A DNA stretch of 64,000 bases from positions 3,534,001 through 3,598,000 of the forward strand of contig NZ_CP144555.1 in the NCBI RefSeq assembly GCF_036607905.1. The letters run 5' to 3'. Positions within the stretch are counted from its first letter, which is position 1; each line of letters begins with the position of its first letter. Shown in pieces: positions 19,018 to 28,900 of the stretch. The translations under genes and the position numbers were made by a program. The DNA comes from Streptomyces sp. SCSIO 75703. Lineage in GTDB: Bacteria > Actinomycetota > Actinomycetes > Streptomycetales > Streptomycetaceae. A model generated the notes under the pieces. It searched no databases and was not told the origin of the DNA. It worked only from the letters and a program-made list of their open reading frames with translations.

Positions 19018-20097
19018 TCAGGACCCGAGGGGAAGTTGTTGGACCAGCAGCTTTCCGGCCATCGTCACCCCGCCGTCCATGGCGATGGCGAGACCGTCCG
19101 CGTAGACGTGCGGTCCCTCGACCGCGGGCCGGGACTCCTCCTCGCCGTCCTCGGAACCGACCTCGCCGGTCAGGTACGGGATGGGGCTGTGGCCGTGGAC
19201 GATGCGGGTGCCGCCGTAGGTCTCCAGCAGCGAGCGCACGGCGTCGGCGCCGCCCTCGTCACGGAAGGAGAAGCGCTTGGTCAGCTTGCGGAACAGGTCC
19301 CAGACCTCCTCCACGTCGTTGCGGGTGAGGGTCTCGCGGACGGTGTCGTTGACCTCTTCGATGGAGCGGCCGTAGTCGAGGTACGTGGTGGTGTCGGAGT
19401 GCACCAGGAGGTGGCCGTCGACCTCTTCCAGGGCGTCCAGGCGGGCCATCCACTGGAGGTGGTGGTCCTGGAGGCGGTCCATGTCGGACTTCTGGCCGCC
19501 GTTGAGCAGCCAGGCCGCCTGGAAGGTCGCGGTGCCGGCCCCGGAGTTGACGGGCGTGTCGCCGAACCGCTTCGCGCCGAGCAGCAGCAGCTCGTGGTTG
19601 CCCATCAGCGCCTTGCAGTACCCGCCGGACGCGGCCGCCTCGGCGGAGAGCCGCATCACGAGGTCGATGACGCCGATGCCGTCCGGGCCGCGGTCGGTGA
19701 AGTCGCCGAGGAACCAGAGGCGGGCGGTGCCCGCGCTCCAGTGGCCGGCCTCGTCGACGAGGCCCTTCTCGCGCAGTGCGGACTCCAGCTCGTCGAGGTA
19801 GCCGTGTACGTCGCCGACGACGAAGAGCGGGCCGGGGCCCGCGGTGGACTGGGCGGCGGGCGCGACCGCGGGGTCGACGGTCACCTGGACCGTGTCGCCG
19901 CGGCGGATGACCGGCAGGTCGCGCTGGGTCGGGGTGTAGCCGTCGGGGCGGTCCTCCTCGCCGGGAGGGACGGCGTTGCCCGGGTGTGTGCCCGAGGCGG
20001 CGTACGGAGCGGCTTCGTGGACGTAGGCGGGCACCCGGAAGTCGCGTACCGTCGCCGTCCGCTCCACCGCGGGTCCCTGACCGGCCCCCTGAGTCAT
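19018..20097 (-). CDS. PPP-family metallophosphatase (Ser/Thr phosphatase-like)
   Basis: The protein has 359 residues from ATG 20097, chosen because GGAGGGG lies five bases upstream; the frame continues much further without support. The metal-binding phosphoesterase motifs appear in order: GDVHG in 'FVVGDVHGYLDELESAL', GDFTDRGPDG, GNHE in 'ALMGNHELLLLG', and His in 'TRIVHGHSPIPYL'. These are the PPP signature (GDxHG, GDxxDRG, GNHE). Dinuclear metal catalysis on phosphoproteins or dinucleotides is expected; the substrate is open. A ~110-residue N-terminal extension is not conserved in the core family. Confidence 0.87.
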   Translation of the reverse strand: MTQGAGQGPAVERTATVRDFRVPAYVHEAAPYAASGTHPGNAVPPGEEDRPDGYTPTQRDLPVIRRGDTVQVTVDPAVAPAAQSTAGPGPLFVVGDVHGYLDELESALREKGLVDEAGHWSAGTARLWFLGDFTDRGPDGIGVIDLVMRLSAEAAASGGYCKALMGNHELLLLGAKRFGDTPVNSGAGTATFQAAWLLNGGQKSDMDRLQDHHLQWMARLDALEEVDGHLLVHSDTTTYLDYGRSIEEVNDTVRETLTRNDVEEVWDLFRKLTKRFSFRDEGGADAVRSLLETYGGTRIVHGHSPIPYLTGEVGSEDGEEESRPAVEGPHVYADGLAIAMDGGVTMAGKLLVQQLPLGS

Positions 20098-20387
20098 CGA
20101 CCCCTCCACCATCGCGCCGCATCTGCACCGCTTCGGACTGCCTGGTCGCAGCGGCCCGCGGTGTGTGGGCCCATCATAGGAATGCGGATCGCGCCGTGTG
20201 ATGACCCAGGGGTGGTGAATCGGGACGGGCCTTCGGATCGCCGTGGCTTTCGCCCCGATTGGGCCGTGCTTGGCCCGGCCGGCGCCGTGGCGCGGCCGTG
20301 CCGTGTCGCCCGGCTCGCCGGGCCCGGCGCCGTTCTCCCGGATCGTGCCGAGGGCCGCGGTGGGCTCGGCACGCACCCGGAAGGGGA

Positions 20388-21500
20388 CTAGCGACTCTCG
20401 GGTGACCGTGGCGGGCTCACCGTGGTGCGCGGCGGGCGGCGCTGCGAGGAGGTGCGCACGATCAGTTCGGTCGGTATCACCTGCTCGACCGGCTGGTCCG
20501 AGTCGAGGCCCTCGATGGCGTCGATGAGGAGCTGGACGACGGCGGTGCCGATGCGGCGGGGCTTGAGCGACAGGGTGGTGATGGGCGGCTCGGTGCTGGC
20601 GTACACGGTGGACTCGCTGCAGCAGACGAGCAGGAGGTCCTCCGGGACGCGCAGCCCGTAGCGGCGGGCGGCGGCCAGCAGGTCGGTGCCGTTGGGGTCG
20701 AAGAGCCCGTAGACGGCGTCCGGCCGGTCCGGGCGGGCGAGGAGCCGGTCGGCGGCGACGGCGCCGGCACACGGATCGTGGGCCGGGTAGGACTCGTAGA
20801 CGGGATCCTGCCCGACGCGTTCGCACCAGCGCAGGTAGGCGGTGGTCGAGAGGTGGGTGTACGTGTCCGTCGTGGTGCCGGTGAGCAGTCCGATCCGCCG
20901 GGCGCCGGCGGCGGCCAGATGGTCGAGGATGCCGAGGACGGCGGCCTCGTGGTCGTTGTCGACCCAGGCGGTGACGGGGAGCGTGCCGGCCGGGCGGCCG
21001 TCGGAGACGACGGGTAAGCCCTGGCGGATCAACTCGCCCACGACCGGGTCCTGGTCGGAGGGGTCGATGACGACCGTGCCGTCCAGGGCGACGTTGGACC
21101 ACACGTCGTGGCGGGAGGTCGCCGGGAGGATGACGAGGGCGTAGCCGCGGGCGAGCGCGGCGGAGGTCGCGGCCCGCGCCATCTCGGCGAAGTACGCGAA
21201 CTCGGTGAAGGTGAAAGGTTCATCCCCGTACGTGGTCACGGTCAGACCGATGAGGCCGGACTTGCCGGTACGGAGTGTGCGGGCGGCGGCTGAGGGACGA
21301 TAGCCGAGCCGGTCGGCGACCTCGCGGACATGGCGCCGGGTGGCGTCCGGGAGTCGCCCCTTGCCGTTGAGGGCATCGGAGACGGTCGTGATGGAGACTC
21401 CGGCGGCGGCGGCCACGTCCCTGATGCCCGCCCGACCCGGCCGGTTGCCTCGGCGTGAGGTTTCCGCGCGGCTCACCTGGTGCTTCCCTGCTGCTGTCAT
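20388..21500 (-). CDS. LacI-family transcriptional regulator
   Basis: The protein has 370 residues from ATG 21500. 'GIRDVAAAAGVSITTVSDAL' followed by 'NGKGRLPDATRRHVREVADR' and 'LGYRPSAAARTLRTGKSGLI' is the LacI helix-turn-helix plus hinge helix. The remainder is a periplasmic-binding-like ligand domain ('VDNDHEAAVLGILDHLAAAG', 'DAVYGLFDPNGTDLLAAARR'). These proteins repress carbohydrate-use genes until a sugar binds. No transporter or sugar gene is adjacent here, so the target is elsewhere or is the gene itself. Confidence 0.9.
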   Translation of the reverse strand: MTAAGKHQVSRAETSRRGNRPGRAGIRDVAAAAGVSITTVSDALNGKGRLPDATRRHVREVADRLGYRPSAAARTLRTGKSGLIGLTVTTYGDEPFTFTEFAYFAEMARAATSAALARGYALVILPATSRHDVWSNVALDGTVVIDPSDQDPVVGELIRQGLPVVSDGRPAGTLPVTAWVDNDHEAAVLGILDHLAAAGARRIGLLTGTTTDTYTHLSTTAYLRWCERVGQDPVYESYPAHDPCAGAVAADRLLARPDRPDAVYGLFDPNGTDLLAAARRYGLRVPEDLLLVCCSESTVYASTEPPITTLSLKPRRIGTAVVQLLIDAIEGLDSDQPVEQVIPTELIVRTSSQRRPPRTTVSPPRSPESR

Positions 21501-21901
21501 GGCGAGCCGATAGTAGGGCTCACACGGTGGGGTAGGGCGGGCGCATATGCACGCGTTGACAGGCACGTTTCTGCATGGTCGGAAGACCATAACAGCCTCT
21601 GAAATAAAGGAAGTTGGGGGGTCACACCCCAGTACGTTACGTGTCTGTGAGCGGCAGCCTGCCACAGCGGCGATGTTGCGAAGAGGTCTCAACTCACCTG
21701 CACGAGGGATGCGCGCCACGGCGCAAGCCACCGGCGCGTAGATATATGTGCGACGCGCCCCCCGAATCGGGCGGAAAAGACCCCTGATGCCCGTGATGCC
21801 TATGTGACGGATGAGGTGGGTCCGGGCCTATTCGCAGGGGCGCCGAATCCTCATAGGGTGAGAAGCATTCGATGCCGGTGGTGGTCACGAGGAGGACTGC
21901 G
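21501..21901. other. regulatory region between LacI-type gene and hisC
   Basis: This divergent gap is less GC-rich than its surroundings. TAGGGT at 21854-21859 is a good -10 element for hisC, though its -35 is weak. The lacI-type promoter must also lie here. A 64-codon frame (21547-21741) is present, but its codon use is atypical and it has no ribosome site, so I do not call it. No RNA gene is recognisable. Confidence 0.45.
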
Positions 21902-22981
21902 GTGAGCGAGACGAGCCCCAAGCTGCGCGCCGAACTGGAGGGGATTCCCACCTACAAGCCGGGCAAGCCCGCCGCGGCCGGTGGGCCGGTGGCCTACAAG
22001 CTGTCCTCGAACGAGAACCCCTACCCGCCGCTTCCGGGCGTGATGGAGACGGTGGCGGCCGCGGCCTCGTCGTTCAACCGCTACCCGGACATGGCCTGTA
22101 CGGGGCTGATGAACGAGCTGTCCGAGCGGTTCGGGGTGCCCGTCGGCCACCTGGCCACCGGCACCGGGTCGGTCGGCGTGGCCCAGCAGCTCATCCAGGC
22201 GACCGCCGGCCCCGGCGACGAGGTGATCTACGCCTGGCGCTCCTTCGAGGCGTACCCGATCATCACGCGGATCAGCGGGGCGACGGCGGTCCAGGTGCCG
22301 CTGACCGACGGCGAGGTCCACGATCTGGACGCGATGGCGGCGGCGATCACCGACCGGACCCGGCTGATCTTCGTCTGCAACCCGAACAACCCGACCGGCA
22401 CGGTGGTGCGCCGCGAGGAGCTGGAACGCTTCCTCGACCGGGTGCCGAAGGACGTGCTCGTGGTCCTCGACGAGGCGTACCGCGAGTTCATCCGCGACCC
22501 CGAGGTGCCCGACGGCGTCGAGATCTACCGGAACCGGCCCAACGTCTGCGTGCTGCGCACCTTCTCCAAGGCGTACGGTCTGGCCGGCCTCCGGGTCGGC
22601 TTCGCCATCGCCCACGAGCCGGTGGCGGCGGCACTGCGCAAGACGGCGGTGCCCTTCGGGGTGAGCCAGCTCGCCCAGGAGGCGGCGATCGCCTCGCTAC
22701 GGGCCGAGGACGCGCTGATCGGACGGGTCGGTTCGCTCGTGGGCGAGCGTTCCCGGGTGGTCGCCGCGCTGCGCGCGCAGGGCTGGACGGTCCCGGAGAC
22801 GCAGGCCAACTTCGTGTGGCTGCGACTGGGGGAGCGCACGGTGGACTTCGCCGAGGCGTGCGAGCGGGCCGGTGTGGTCGTGCGACCGTTCGCCGGTGAG
22901 GGGGTGCGGGTGACCGTCGGGGAGGACGAGGCCAACGACATCTTCCTGAAGGCGGCGGAGGAGTTCCGCACGCGGCTCTAG
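21902..22981 (+). CDS. hisC: histidinol-phosphate / aromatic amino-acid aminotransferase
   Basis: The protein has 359 residues from GTG 21902 (AGGAGG at good distance). It is a fold-type I PLP aminotransferase of the HisC/Pat group: '[19 protein letters not shown]' N-terminal gate, '[13 protein letters not shown]' with the Asn/Pro motif, '[10 protein letters not shown]' with the PLP-nitrogen Asp, and '[18 protein letters not shown]' with the PLP lysine. The enzyme either makes histidinol phosphate or transaminates phenylpyruvate-type acids. It is outside any his operon here, which favours the second role (Pat). It ends with a hairpin at 23043. Confidence 0.88.
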   Translation: MSETSPKLRAELEGIPTYKPGKPAAAGGPVAYKLSSNENPYPPLPGVMETVAAAASSFNRYPDMACTGLMNELSERFGVPVGHLATGTGSVGVAQQLIQATAGPGDEVIYAWRSFEAYPIITRISGATAVQVPLTDGEVHDLDAMAAAITDRTRLIFVCNPNNPTGTVVRREELERFLDRVPKDVLVVLDEAYREFIRDPEVPDGVEIYRNRPNVCVLRTFSKAYGLAGLRVGFAIAHEPVAAALRKTAVPFGVSQLAQEAAIASLRAEDALIGRVGSLVGERSRVVAALRAQGWTVPETQANFVWLRLGERTVDFAEACERAGVVVRPFAGEGVRVTVGEDEANDIFLKAAEEFRTRL

Positions 22982-23042
22982 CACAGCCGGAGGGCGTCCG
23001 CCGCCCGTGGCTCGTGCCGTGACACCTCACGCCCGAACCCTG

Positions 23043-23082
23043 ACCCGTCACCCGGGGCGCCCGACCGCCCGGGGTGACGGGT
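23043..23082 (+). terminator. terminator hairpin after hisC
   Basis: ACCCGTCACCC (23043-23053) pairs perfectly with GGGTGACGGGT (23072-23082). The 18-base intervening GC-rich segment may pair internally. The descending arm ends in the GTTT of a near-parS site, which supplies the only T-run. It lies ~60 bp after the hisC stop. Confidence 0.75.
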
Positions 23083-23094
23083 TTCACGTGGAAC
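23081..23094. other. parS: parS-like site, one mismatch
   Basis: GTTTCACGTGGAAC has one change from the ParB consensus. Its first two bases are the last two of the hisC terminator stem. It sits about 110 bp upstream of the cyd promoter. Confidence 0.75.
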
Positions 23095-23201
23095 CAGCAT
23101 GTCAGCGCACCCCATGGCCTCTGACTCAACTTTTTGTTGAACCCTCCCGGAGGGGTTGACGTCACAGGGGACCCCCCTTCCGATGGCGAAAAGCAGTAGG
23201 C

Positions 23202-23233
23202 CATAATTGCTTGTGAATGTGAACGCGTTCACA
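23202..23233 (+). promoter_or_regulatory. cyd promoter -10 with Rex operator (ROP)
   Basis: TGTGAACGCGTTCACA at 23218-23233 is a perfect 16-bp palindrome identical to the Rex operator consensus described for S. coelicolor. CATAAT at 23202-23207 is the likely -10, which places the operator over the transcription start. Rex bound there would block transcription. High NADH/NAD, as under oxygen limitation, releases Rex and turns on the cyd genes (established for this operon in streptomycetes). A ~100-base leader separates it from cydA. Confidence 0.93.
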
Positions 23234-23329
23234 AGCTCGTCTGTTTGCTCCCCGGATGGTGTGATCCGCAGGGGCGCGACGGACACGCGCAAATTGCCGC
23301 GACCACGGCGATGTAAGGAGACCGACGAC

Positions 23330-24835
23330 GTGGACATGGCTCTGGCACCCGAGACGCTGGCGCGATGGCAGTTCGGCATCACGACCGTCTACCACTTCCT
23401 GTTCGTCCCGCTGACGATCTCGCTGGCCGCGCTCACCGCCGGTCTGCAGACCGCCTGGGTCCGCACCGACAAGGAGAAGTACCTCAGGGCGACCAAGTTC
23501 TGGGGCAAGCTCTTCCTGATCAACATCGCCATGGGTGTCGTCACCGGCATCGTGCAGGAGTTCCAGTTCGGCATGAACTGGTCGGACTACTCCCGTTTCG
23601 TCGGTGACGTCTTCGGCGCCCCCCTCGCGTTCGAGGCGCTGATCGCCTTCTTCTTCGAGTCGACCTTCATCGGCCTGTGGATCTTCGGCTGGGACAAGCT
23701 CCCCAAGAAGATCCACCTCGCCTGCATCTGGATGGTCTCGATCGGCACGCTGCTCTCGGCGTACTTCATCCTGGCCGCCAACTCCTGGATGCAGCACCCC
23801 GTCGGCTACCGCTTCAACGAGGAAAAGGGCCGGGCCGAGCTGACCGACTTCTGGCTGGTGCTCACGCAGAACACCACGCTGAACCAGGTCTTCCACAGCT
23901 TCGCGGCGGCCTTCCTCACGGGTGGCGCGTTCATGGTCGGCATCGCCGCCTTCCACCTGATGCGCAAGAAGCACATCCCGGTCATGCGGACCTCGCTGCG
24001 GCTCGGTCTCGTCACCCTGACCCTGGGCGGACTGCTCACCGCGGTCAGCGGTGACACCCTCGGCAAGGTCATGTACGAGCAGCAGCCGATGAAGATGGCC
24101 GCGGCCGAGGCGCTGTGGGACGGCGAGAGCCCGGCCCCCTTCTCCGTCTTCGCCTACGGCGACGTCGACAAGGGCCACAACAAGGTGGCCCTGGAGATCC
24201 CCGGCCTGCTGTCCTTCCTGGCACACAGCGACTTCCAGTCCTACGTGCCCGGCATCAACGACACCAACAAGGCCCTCCAGGCGGAGTTCGGGCCCGGTGA
24301 CTACCAGCCCATCATCCCCGTCGCGTACTGGAGCTTCCGCTGGATGATCGGCTTCGGCATGGCGTCCTTCTCCCTCGGCGTGCTGGGGCTCTGGCTCACG
24401 CGGAAGAAGTTCCTGCTGCCGTCCGCCGCCCGGACCGGGGAGGACGAGGTGCCGAACCTGGTCCTGCTGAAGAAGCCGCTCCGGCCGAAGCTCACCCGGC
24501 TGTACTGGCTGCTGGCGCTCTGGACGATGGCCTTCCCGCTGATCGCCAACTCCTGGGGCTGGATCTTCACCGAGATGGGCCGTCAGCCGTGGGTCGTCTA
24601 CGGACTCTTCCAGACCCGCGACGCGGTCTCGCCCGGCGTCTCCCAGGCCGAGGTGCTCACCTCGATGACCGTCTTCACCCTGCTCTACGCCGTCCTGGCC
24701 GTCGTCGAGGTCAAGTTGCTGGTCAAGTACGTCAAGGCCGGCCCGCCGGAGCTGACCGAGGCCGACCTCAACCCGCCCACGAAGATCGGCGGCGACTCCC
24801 GTGACGCCGACAAGCCGATGGCCTTCTCGTACTAG
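23330..24835 (+). CDS. cydA: cytochrome bd oxidase subunit I
   Basis: The protein has 501 residues from GTG 23330, nine bases after AAGGAG; an ATG two codons later is less well placed. It carries the hemes and quinol site of the high-affinity bd terminal oxidase in the cytoplasmic membrane. 'FGITTVYHFLFVPLTISLAA' holds the N-terminal heme-ligand His. 'LNQVFHSFAAAFLTGGAFMV' holds the heme b558 His. 'GWIFTEMGRQPWVVYGLFQT' is the conserved GRQPW segment. The Q-loop is of the short kind usual in actinobacteria. It is the first gene of the cyd operon, with cydB 20 bp downstream. Confidence 0.97.
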   Translation: MDMALAPETLARWQFGITTVYHFLFVPLTISLAALTAGLQTAWVRTDKEKYLRATKFWGKLFLINIAMGVVTGIVQEFQFGMNWSDYSRFVGDVFGAPLAFEALIAFFFESTFIGLWIFGWDKLPKKIHLACIWMVSIGTLLSAYFILAANSWMQHPVGYRFNEEKGRAELTDFWLVLTQNTTLNQVFHSFAAAFLTGGAFMVGIAAFHLMRKKHIPVMRTSLRLGLVTLTLGGLLTAVSGDTLGKVMYEQQPMKMAAAEALWDGESPAPFSVFAYGDVDKGHNKVALEIPGLLSFLAHSDFQSYVPGINDTNKALQAEFGPGDYQPIIPVAYWSFRWMIGFGMASFSLGVLGLWLTRKKFLLPSAARTGEDEVPNLVLLKKPLRPKLTRLYWLLALWTMAFPLIANSWGWIFTEMGRQPWVVYGLFQTRDAVSPGVSQAEVLTSMTVFTLLYAVLAVVEVKLLVKYVKAGPPELTEADLNPPTKIGGDSRDADKPMAFSY

Positions 24836-24855
24836 GCCGAGGGAGCTGCACAGTC

Positions 24856-25860
24856 ATGGAACTGCACGACGTCTGGTTCGTCCTGATCGCCGTCCTGTGG
24901 ATCGGCTACTTCTTCCTGGAGGGCTTCGACTTCGGGATCGGCGTCCTCACCAAGCTGCTCGCCCGCGACCGGACCGAGAAGCGGGTGCTGATCAACACCA
25001 TCGGACCCGTCTGGGACGGCAACGAGGTGTGGCTGCTCACGGCCGGCGGCGCGACCTTCGCCGCCTTCCCCGAGTGGTACGCCACGCTCTTCTCCGGCTT
25101 CTACCTGCCGCTGCTGATCATCCTGGTCAGCCTCATCATCCGGGGCGTCGCCTTCGAGTACCGGGCGAAGCGGCCCGAGGAGAACTGGCAGCGGAACTGG
25201 GAAGCGGCGATCTTCTGGACCTCGCTGATCCCGGCCTTCTTGTGGGGCGTGGCCTTCGGCAACATCGTCCGCGGGGTGAAGATCGACAGTGAGATGGAGT
25301 ACGTGGGGACCTTCTGGGACCTCCTCAACCCCTACGCCCTCCTCGGCGGGCTGGTCACGCTGACGCTGTTCACTTTCCACGGGGCGGTGTTCGCCGCGCT
25401 CAAGACGGTCGGTGACATCCGGGAACGGGCCCGCGCGCTCGCCACGAAGGTCGGCCTCGTCACCGCAGTGCTCGCCCTCGGCTTCCTGCTCTGGACGCAG
25501 ACCGCCGACGGGGACGCCAAGAGCCTGGTCGCCCTGGTCGTGGCCGTTGCCGCCCTGGTCGCCGCGCTGGGGGCCAACCGGGCGGGCCGGGAGGGCTGGG
25601 CCTTCTCCTTCTCCGGCGTCACCATCGTGGCCGCCGTGGCGATGCTCTTCCTGACGCTCTTCCCGAACGTCATGCCGTCCACGCTCGACGCGGACTGGAG
25701 CCTCACCGTCACCAACGCCTCCTCCAGCCCGTACACCTTGAAGATCATGACCTGGCTGGCCCTGATCGCCACTCCGGTGGTCATGCTCTACCAGGGCTGG
25801 ACCTACTGGGTGTTCCGCAAGCGGATCGGTACCCAGCACATCGCCGACCCCGCGCACTGA
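24856..25860 (+). CDS. cydB: cytochrome bd oxidase subunit II
   Basis: The protein has 334 residues and eight to nine membrane helices. It starts MELHDVWFVLIAVLWIGYFF, with 'LEGFDFGIGVLTKLLARDRT' and 'LINTIGPVWDGNEVWLLTAG', all hallmark CydB sequences. It pairs with CydA to form the oxidase reducing O2 to water. AGGGAG precedes the ATG. A hairpin containing parS-like DNA follows, so cydCD may be transcribed partly by read-through. Confidence 0.97.
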   Translation: MELHDVWFVLIAVLWIGYFFLEGFDFGIGVLTKLLARDRTEKRVLINTIGPVWDGNEVWLLTAGGATFAAFPEWYATLFSGFYLPLLIILVSLIIRGVAFEYRAKRPEENWQRNWEAAIFWTSLIPAFLWGVAFGNIVRGVKIDSEMEYVGTFWDLLNPYALLGGLVTLTLFTFHGAVFAALKTVGDIRERARALATKVGLVTAVLALGFLLWTQTADGDAKSLVALVVAVAALVAALGANRAGREGWAFSFSGVTIVAAVAMLFLTLFPNVMPSTLDADWSLTVTNASSSPYTLKIMTWLALIATPVVMLYQGWTYWVFRKRIGTQHIADPAH

Positions 25861-25869
25861 GTCCGTGGT

Positions 25870-25907
25870 GGGGTGTTTCACGCGGCGTGTTCCACGTGAA
25901 ACACCCC
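25870..25907 (+). terminator. hairpin after cydB built from parS half-sites
   Basis: GGGGTGTTTCACG (25870-25882) pairs perfectly with CGTGAAACACCCC (25895-25907) around a 12-base loop, a 13-bp stem. The descending arm includes a one-mismatch parS, GTTCCACGTGAAAC (25889-25902). It lies 10 bp after the cydB stop and 17 bp before cydCD, so it may attenuate transcription between the oxidase genes and their assembly transporter. Confidence 0.7.
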
Positions 25908-25923
25908 CTTCGGACGGGAGGGC

Positions 25924-28900
25924 ATGTTTCACGTGAAACCCATCGATCCCCGTCTCCTGCGCTACGCCCGCGCCACCCGGTCCTTCCTGATCGCGGTCGT
26001 CGTCCTGGGTGCCGCGGGCGCCGGACTCGTCGTCGCCCAGGCGATGCTCATCGCCGAGATGGTGGTGGGAGCCTTCCAGGACGGTCTGGCGTCGGCCGAA
26101 CTCCGTACCCCGCTGCTCCTGCTGGTCGCCGTGGCCTGCGGACGGGGGCTGGTCGGCTGGCTCACCGAACTCGCGGCACACCGGGCGAGCGTGGCGGTCA
26201 AGGCCGAACTGCGCGGACGCCTGCTGGAGCGGGCCACCGCACTCGGGCCGGGCTGGCTGAGCGGGCAGCGGACGGGATCGCTGGTCACCCTGGCGACCCG
26301 TGGGGTCGACGCCCTCGACGACTACTTCTCCCGCTACCTGCCCCAGTTGGGCCTCGCCGTCGTGGTCCCGGCGGCGGTGCTGGCGCGGATCGTGACCGAG
26401 GACTGGGTCTCGGCGGCCATCATCGTCGTCACCCTGCCGCTCATCCCGCTCTTCATGATCCTCATCGGCTGGGCCACCCAGTCCCGGATGGACCGCCAGT
26501 GGCGGCTGCTCTCGCGGCTCTCCGGTCACTTCCTGGACGTCGTCGCGGGGCTGCCGACGCTCAAGGTGTTCGGCCGGGCCAAGGCGCAGGCCGAGTCGAT
26601 CAAGCGCATCACCGGCGAGTACCGTCAGGCGACCATGCGCACCCTGCGCATCGCCTTCCTCTCCTCCTTCGCGCTGGAACTGCTCGCCACGCTCTCCGTG
26701 GCCCTCGTCGCCGTGACCATCGGCATGCGGCTCGTCCACGGTGACATGTCCCTCTACGACGGACTGGTCGTGCTGGTCCTCGCCCCCGAGGCGTACCTGC
26801 CGCTGCGCCAGGTGGGCACGCAGTACCACGCGGCGGCCGAGGGCCTGGCCGCCGCCGAGGAGATCTTCGCCGTACTGGAGACGCCCGCCCCGGCGCGGGG
26901 CACCGCTCCCGTGCCCGCCGACGGCACCCTGTCCGTCGAGGGTGTGACCGTCCGCTACCCGGGCCGGGCCACGGACGCTGTGACCAACGTGAGTTTCACC
27001 GTCACCCCCGGGGAGACCGTCGCCCTGGTGGGGCCGAGCGGCGCGGGCAAGTCGACGCTGCTCGGCGTGCTGCTGGGCTTCGTCCGCCCGGCCGGGGGGC
27101 GGGTCCGCGTCGGCGGAACCGACCTCGCCGACCTCGACCCGGCCCGGTGGCACGACCGGGTCGCCTGGGTGCCGCAGAACCCGCACCTGTACGCCGGGAC
27201 CATCGCCGAGAACGTACGGCTGGCCCGGCCCGACGCGGACGACACCGCCGTACGCCGGGCGCTGCGGGACGCCGGCGCCCTGGAATTCGTCGAGACGCTG
27301 CCCGACGGCACCGGCACCGTGCTCGGGGAGGGCGGGACCGGTCTCTCCGCCGGACAGCGGCAGCGGATCGCCCTGGCGCGGGCCTTCCTCGCGGACCGGC
27401 CGGTCCTGCTGCTCGACGAACCGACGGCCGCCCTGGACGGCGGGACCGAGGCAGAGGTCGTGGCCGCCGTCCGCAGACTCGCGCGGGGACGCACGGTGCT
27501 GCTCGTGGTGCACCGCCCGGCGCTGCTGGAGGTCGCCGACCGCGTGGTGCGGCTGGAGCCCCCGGCGCCGGTCCCCGCCGGCCGGCCCGGCGCCGCTCCC
27601 GTAGCGGACCGCCGCGCGGAGGAGGAGCCGGCCGCCCCCGTGCCCGCCGGGGTCCCGGACGCCCGCCTGCCCGCCGGGGCACGCGGCGGTGTCCTCGCCC
27701 GGGTGCGCGCCATGTCCGGCGCCCGGCGCGGACGGCTGGCCCTCGCGCTGCTCCTCGGCAGCCTCGCCCTGGGCAGCGCGGTCGGTCTGATGGCCACCTC
27801 CGGGTGGCTGATCTCGCGCGCATCCGAACAGCCGCCCGTGCTGTACCTGATGGTGGCCGTCACCGCGACGCGCGCCTTCGGCATCGGACGGTCGGTGTTC
27901 CGGTACAGCGAGCGGCTGGTCTCGCACGACGCCGTGCTGCGCATGCTCGCCGACACCCGGGTCGCCGTCTACCGGCGGCTGGAGCGGCTCGCCCCCGCAG
28001 GGCTGCGCCGCAGCCGCCGGGGCGACCTGCTGTCCCGGCTCGTCACCGACGTCGACGCGTTGCAGGACTACTGGCTGCGCTGGCTGCTGCCCGCCGGCAC
28101 CGCCGTGGCGGTCTCCGCGGTGTCGGTCGGCTTCACGGCCTGGCTGCTGCCGGAGGCCGGCGCCGTGCTCGCGGCCGGTCTGCTGGCCGCCGGGGCCGGT
28201 GTCCCGCTGATCACTGGCGCGGTGGCGCGGCGGGCCGAGACGCGGCTGGCCCCCGCCCGCGGTGTCCTCTCCACCCGGGTCACCGACCTGCTCACCGGCA
28301 CCGCCGAGCTGACCGTCGCGGGCGCCCTGCCCGCGCGGACCGCAGCGGCCCGCCGGGCCGACGCCGTGCTCACCCGCATCGCCTCCCGCGCCGCCACCGC
28401 CACCGCGCTCGGCGACGGGCTCACGGCGCTGATCTCCGGGCTGACCGTCGCGGGCGCGGCGCTCGCCGGGGCCCAGGCCGTCGCCGACGGGCGTCTGGCC
28501 GGTGTGGCGATGGCCGTCGTGGTCCTCACCCCGCTCGCCGCCTTCGAGGCCGTGCTCGGCATGCCGCTCGCCGCCCAGTACCGGCAGCGGGTGCGCCGCA
28601 GCGCCGAGCGCGTCTGCGACGTGCTGGACGCGCCCGAGCCGGTACGGGAACCGGAGCGGCCCCGGCAGGTGCCCGGCTCCCCCTTCCCGGTCGTCCTGAA
28701 GGCGCTCACCGCGCGCCATCCCGGTCAGGGCCGGGACGCCCTGGCGGGCCTGGACCTCATCCTGGAGCGGGGCCGGCGGATCGCCGTGGTCGGCCCGTCC
28801 GGTTCCGGCAAGACGACGCTGGCGCAGGTGCTGCTGCGGTTCCTCGACCCGGGCACCGGCTCCTACACGCTGGGCGGGGCCGACGCCGAGACCCTGGCCG

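Noticed and set aside
21547-21741. 64-codon frame between the LacI-type gene and hisC
   Set aside because: Codon use is unlike the neighbours (AT-rich thirds), no ribosome site; more likely promoter DNA.
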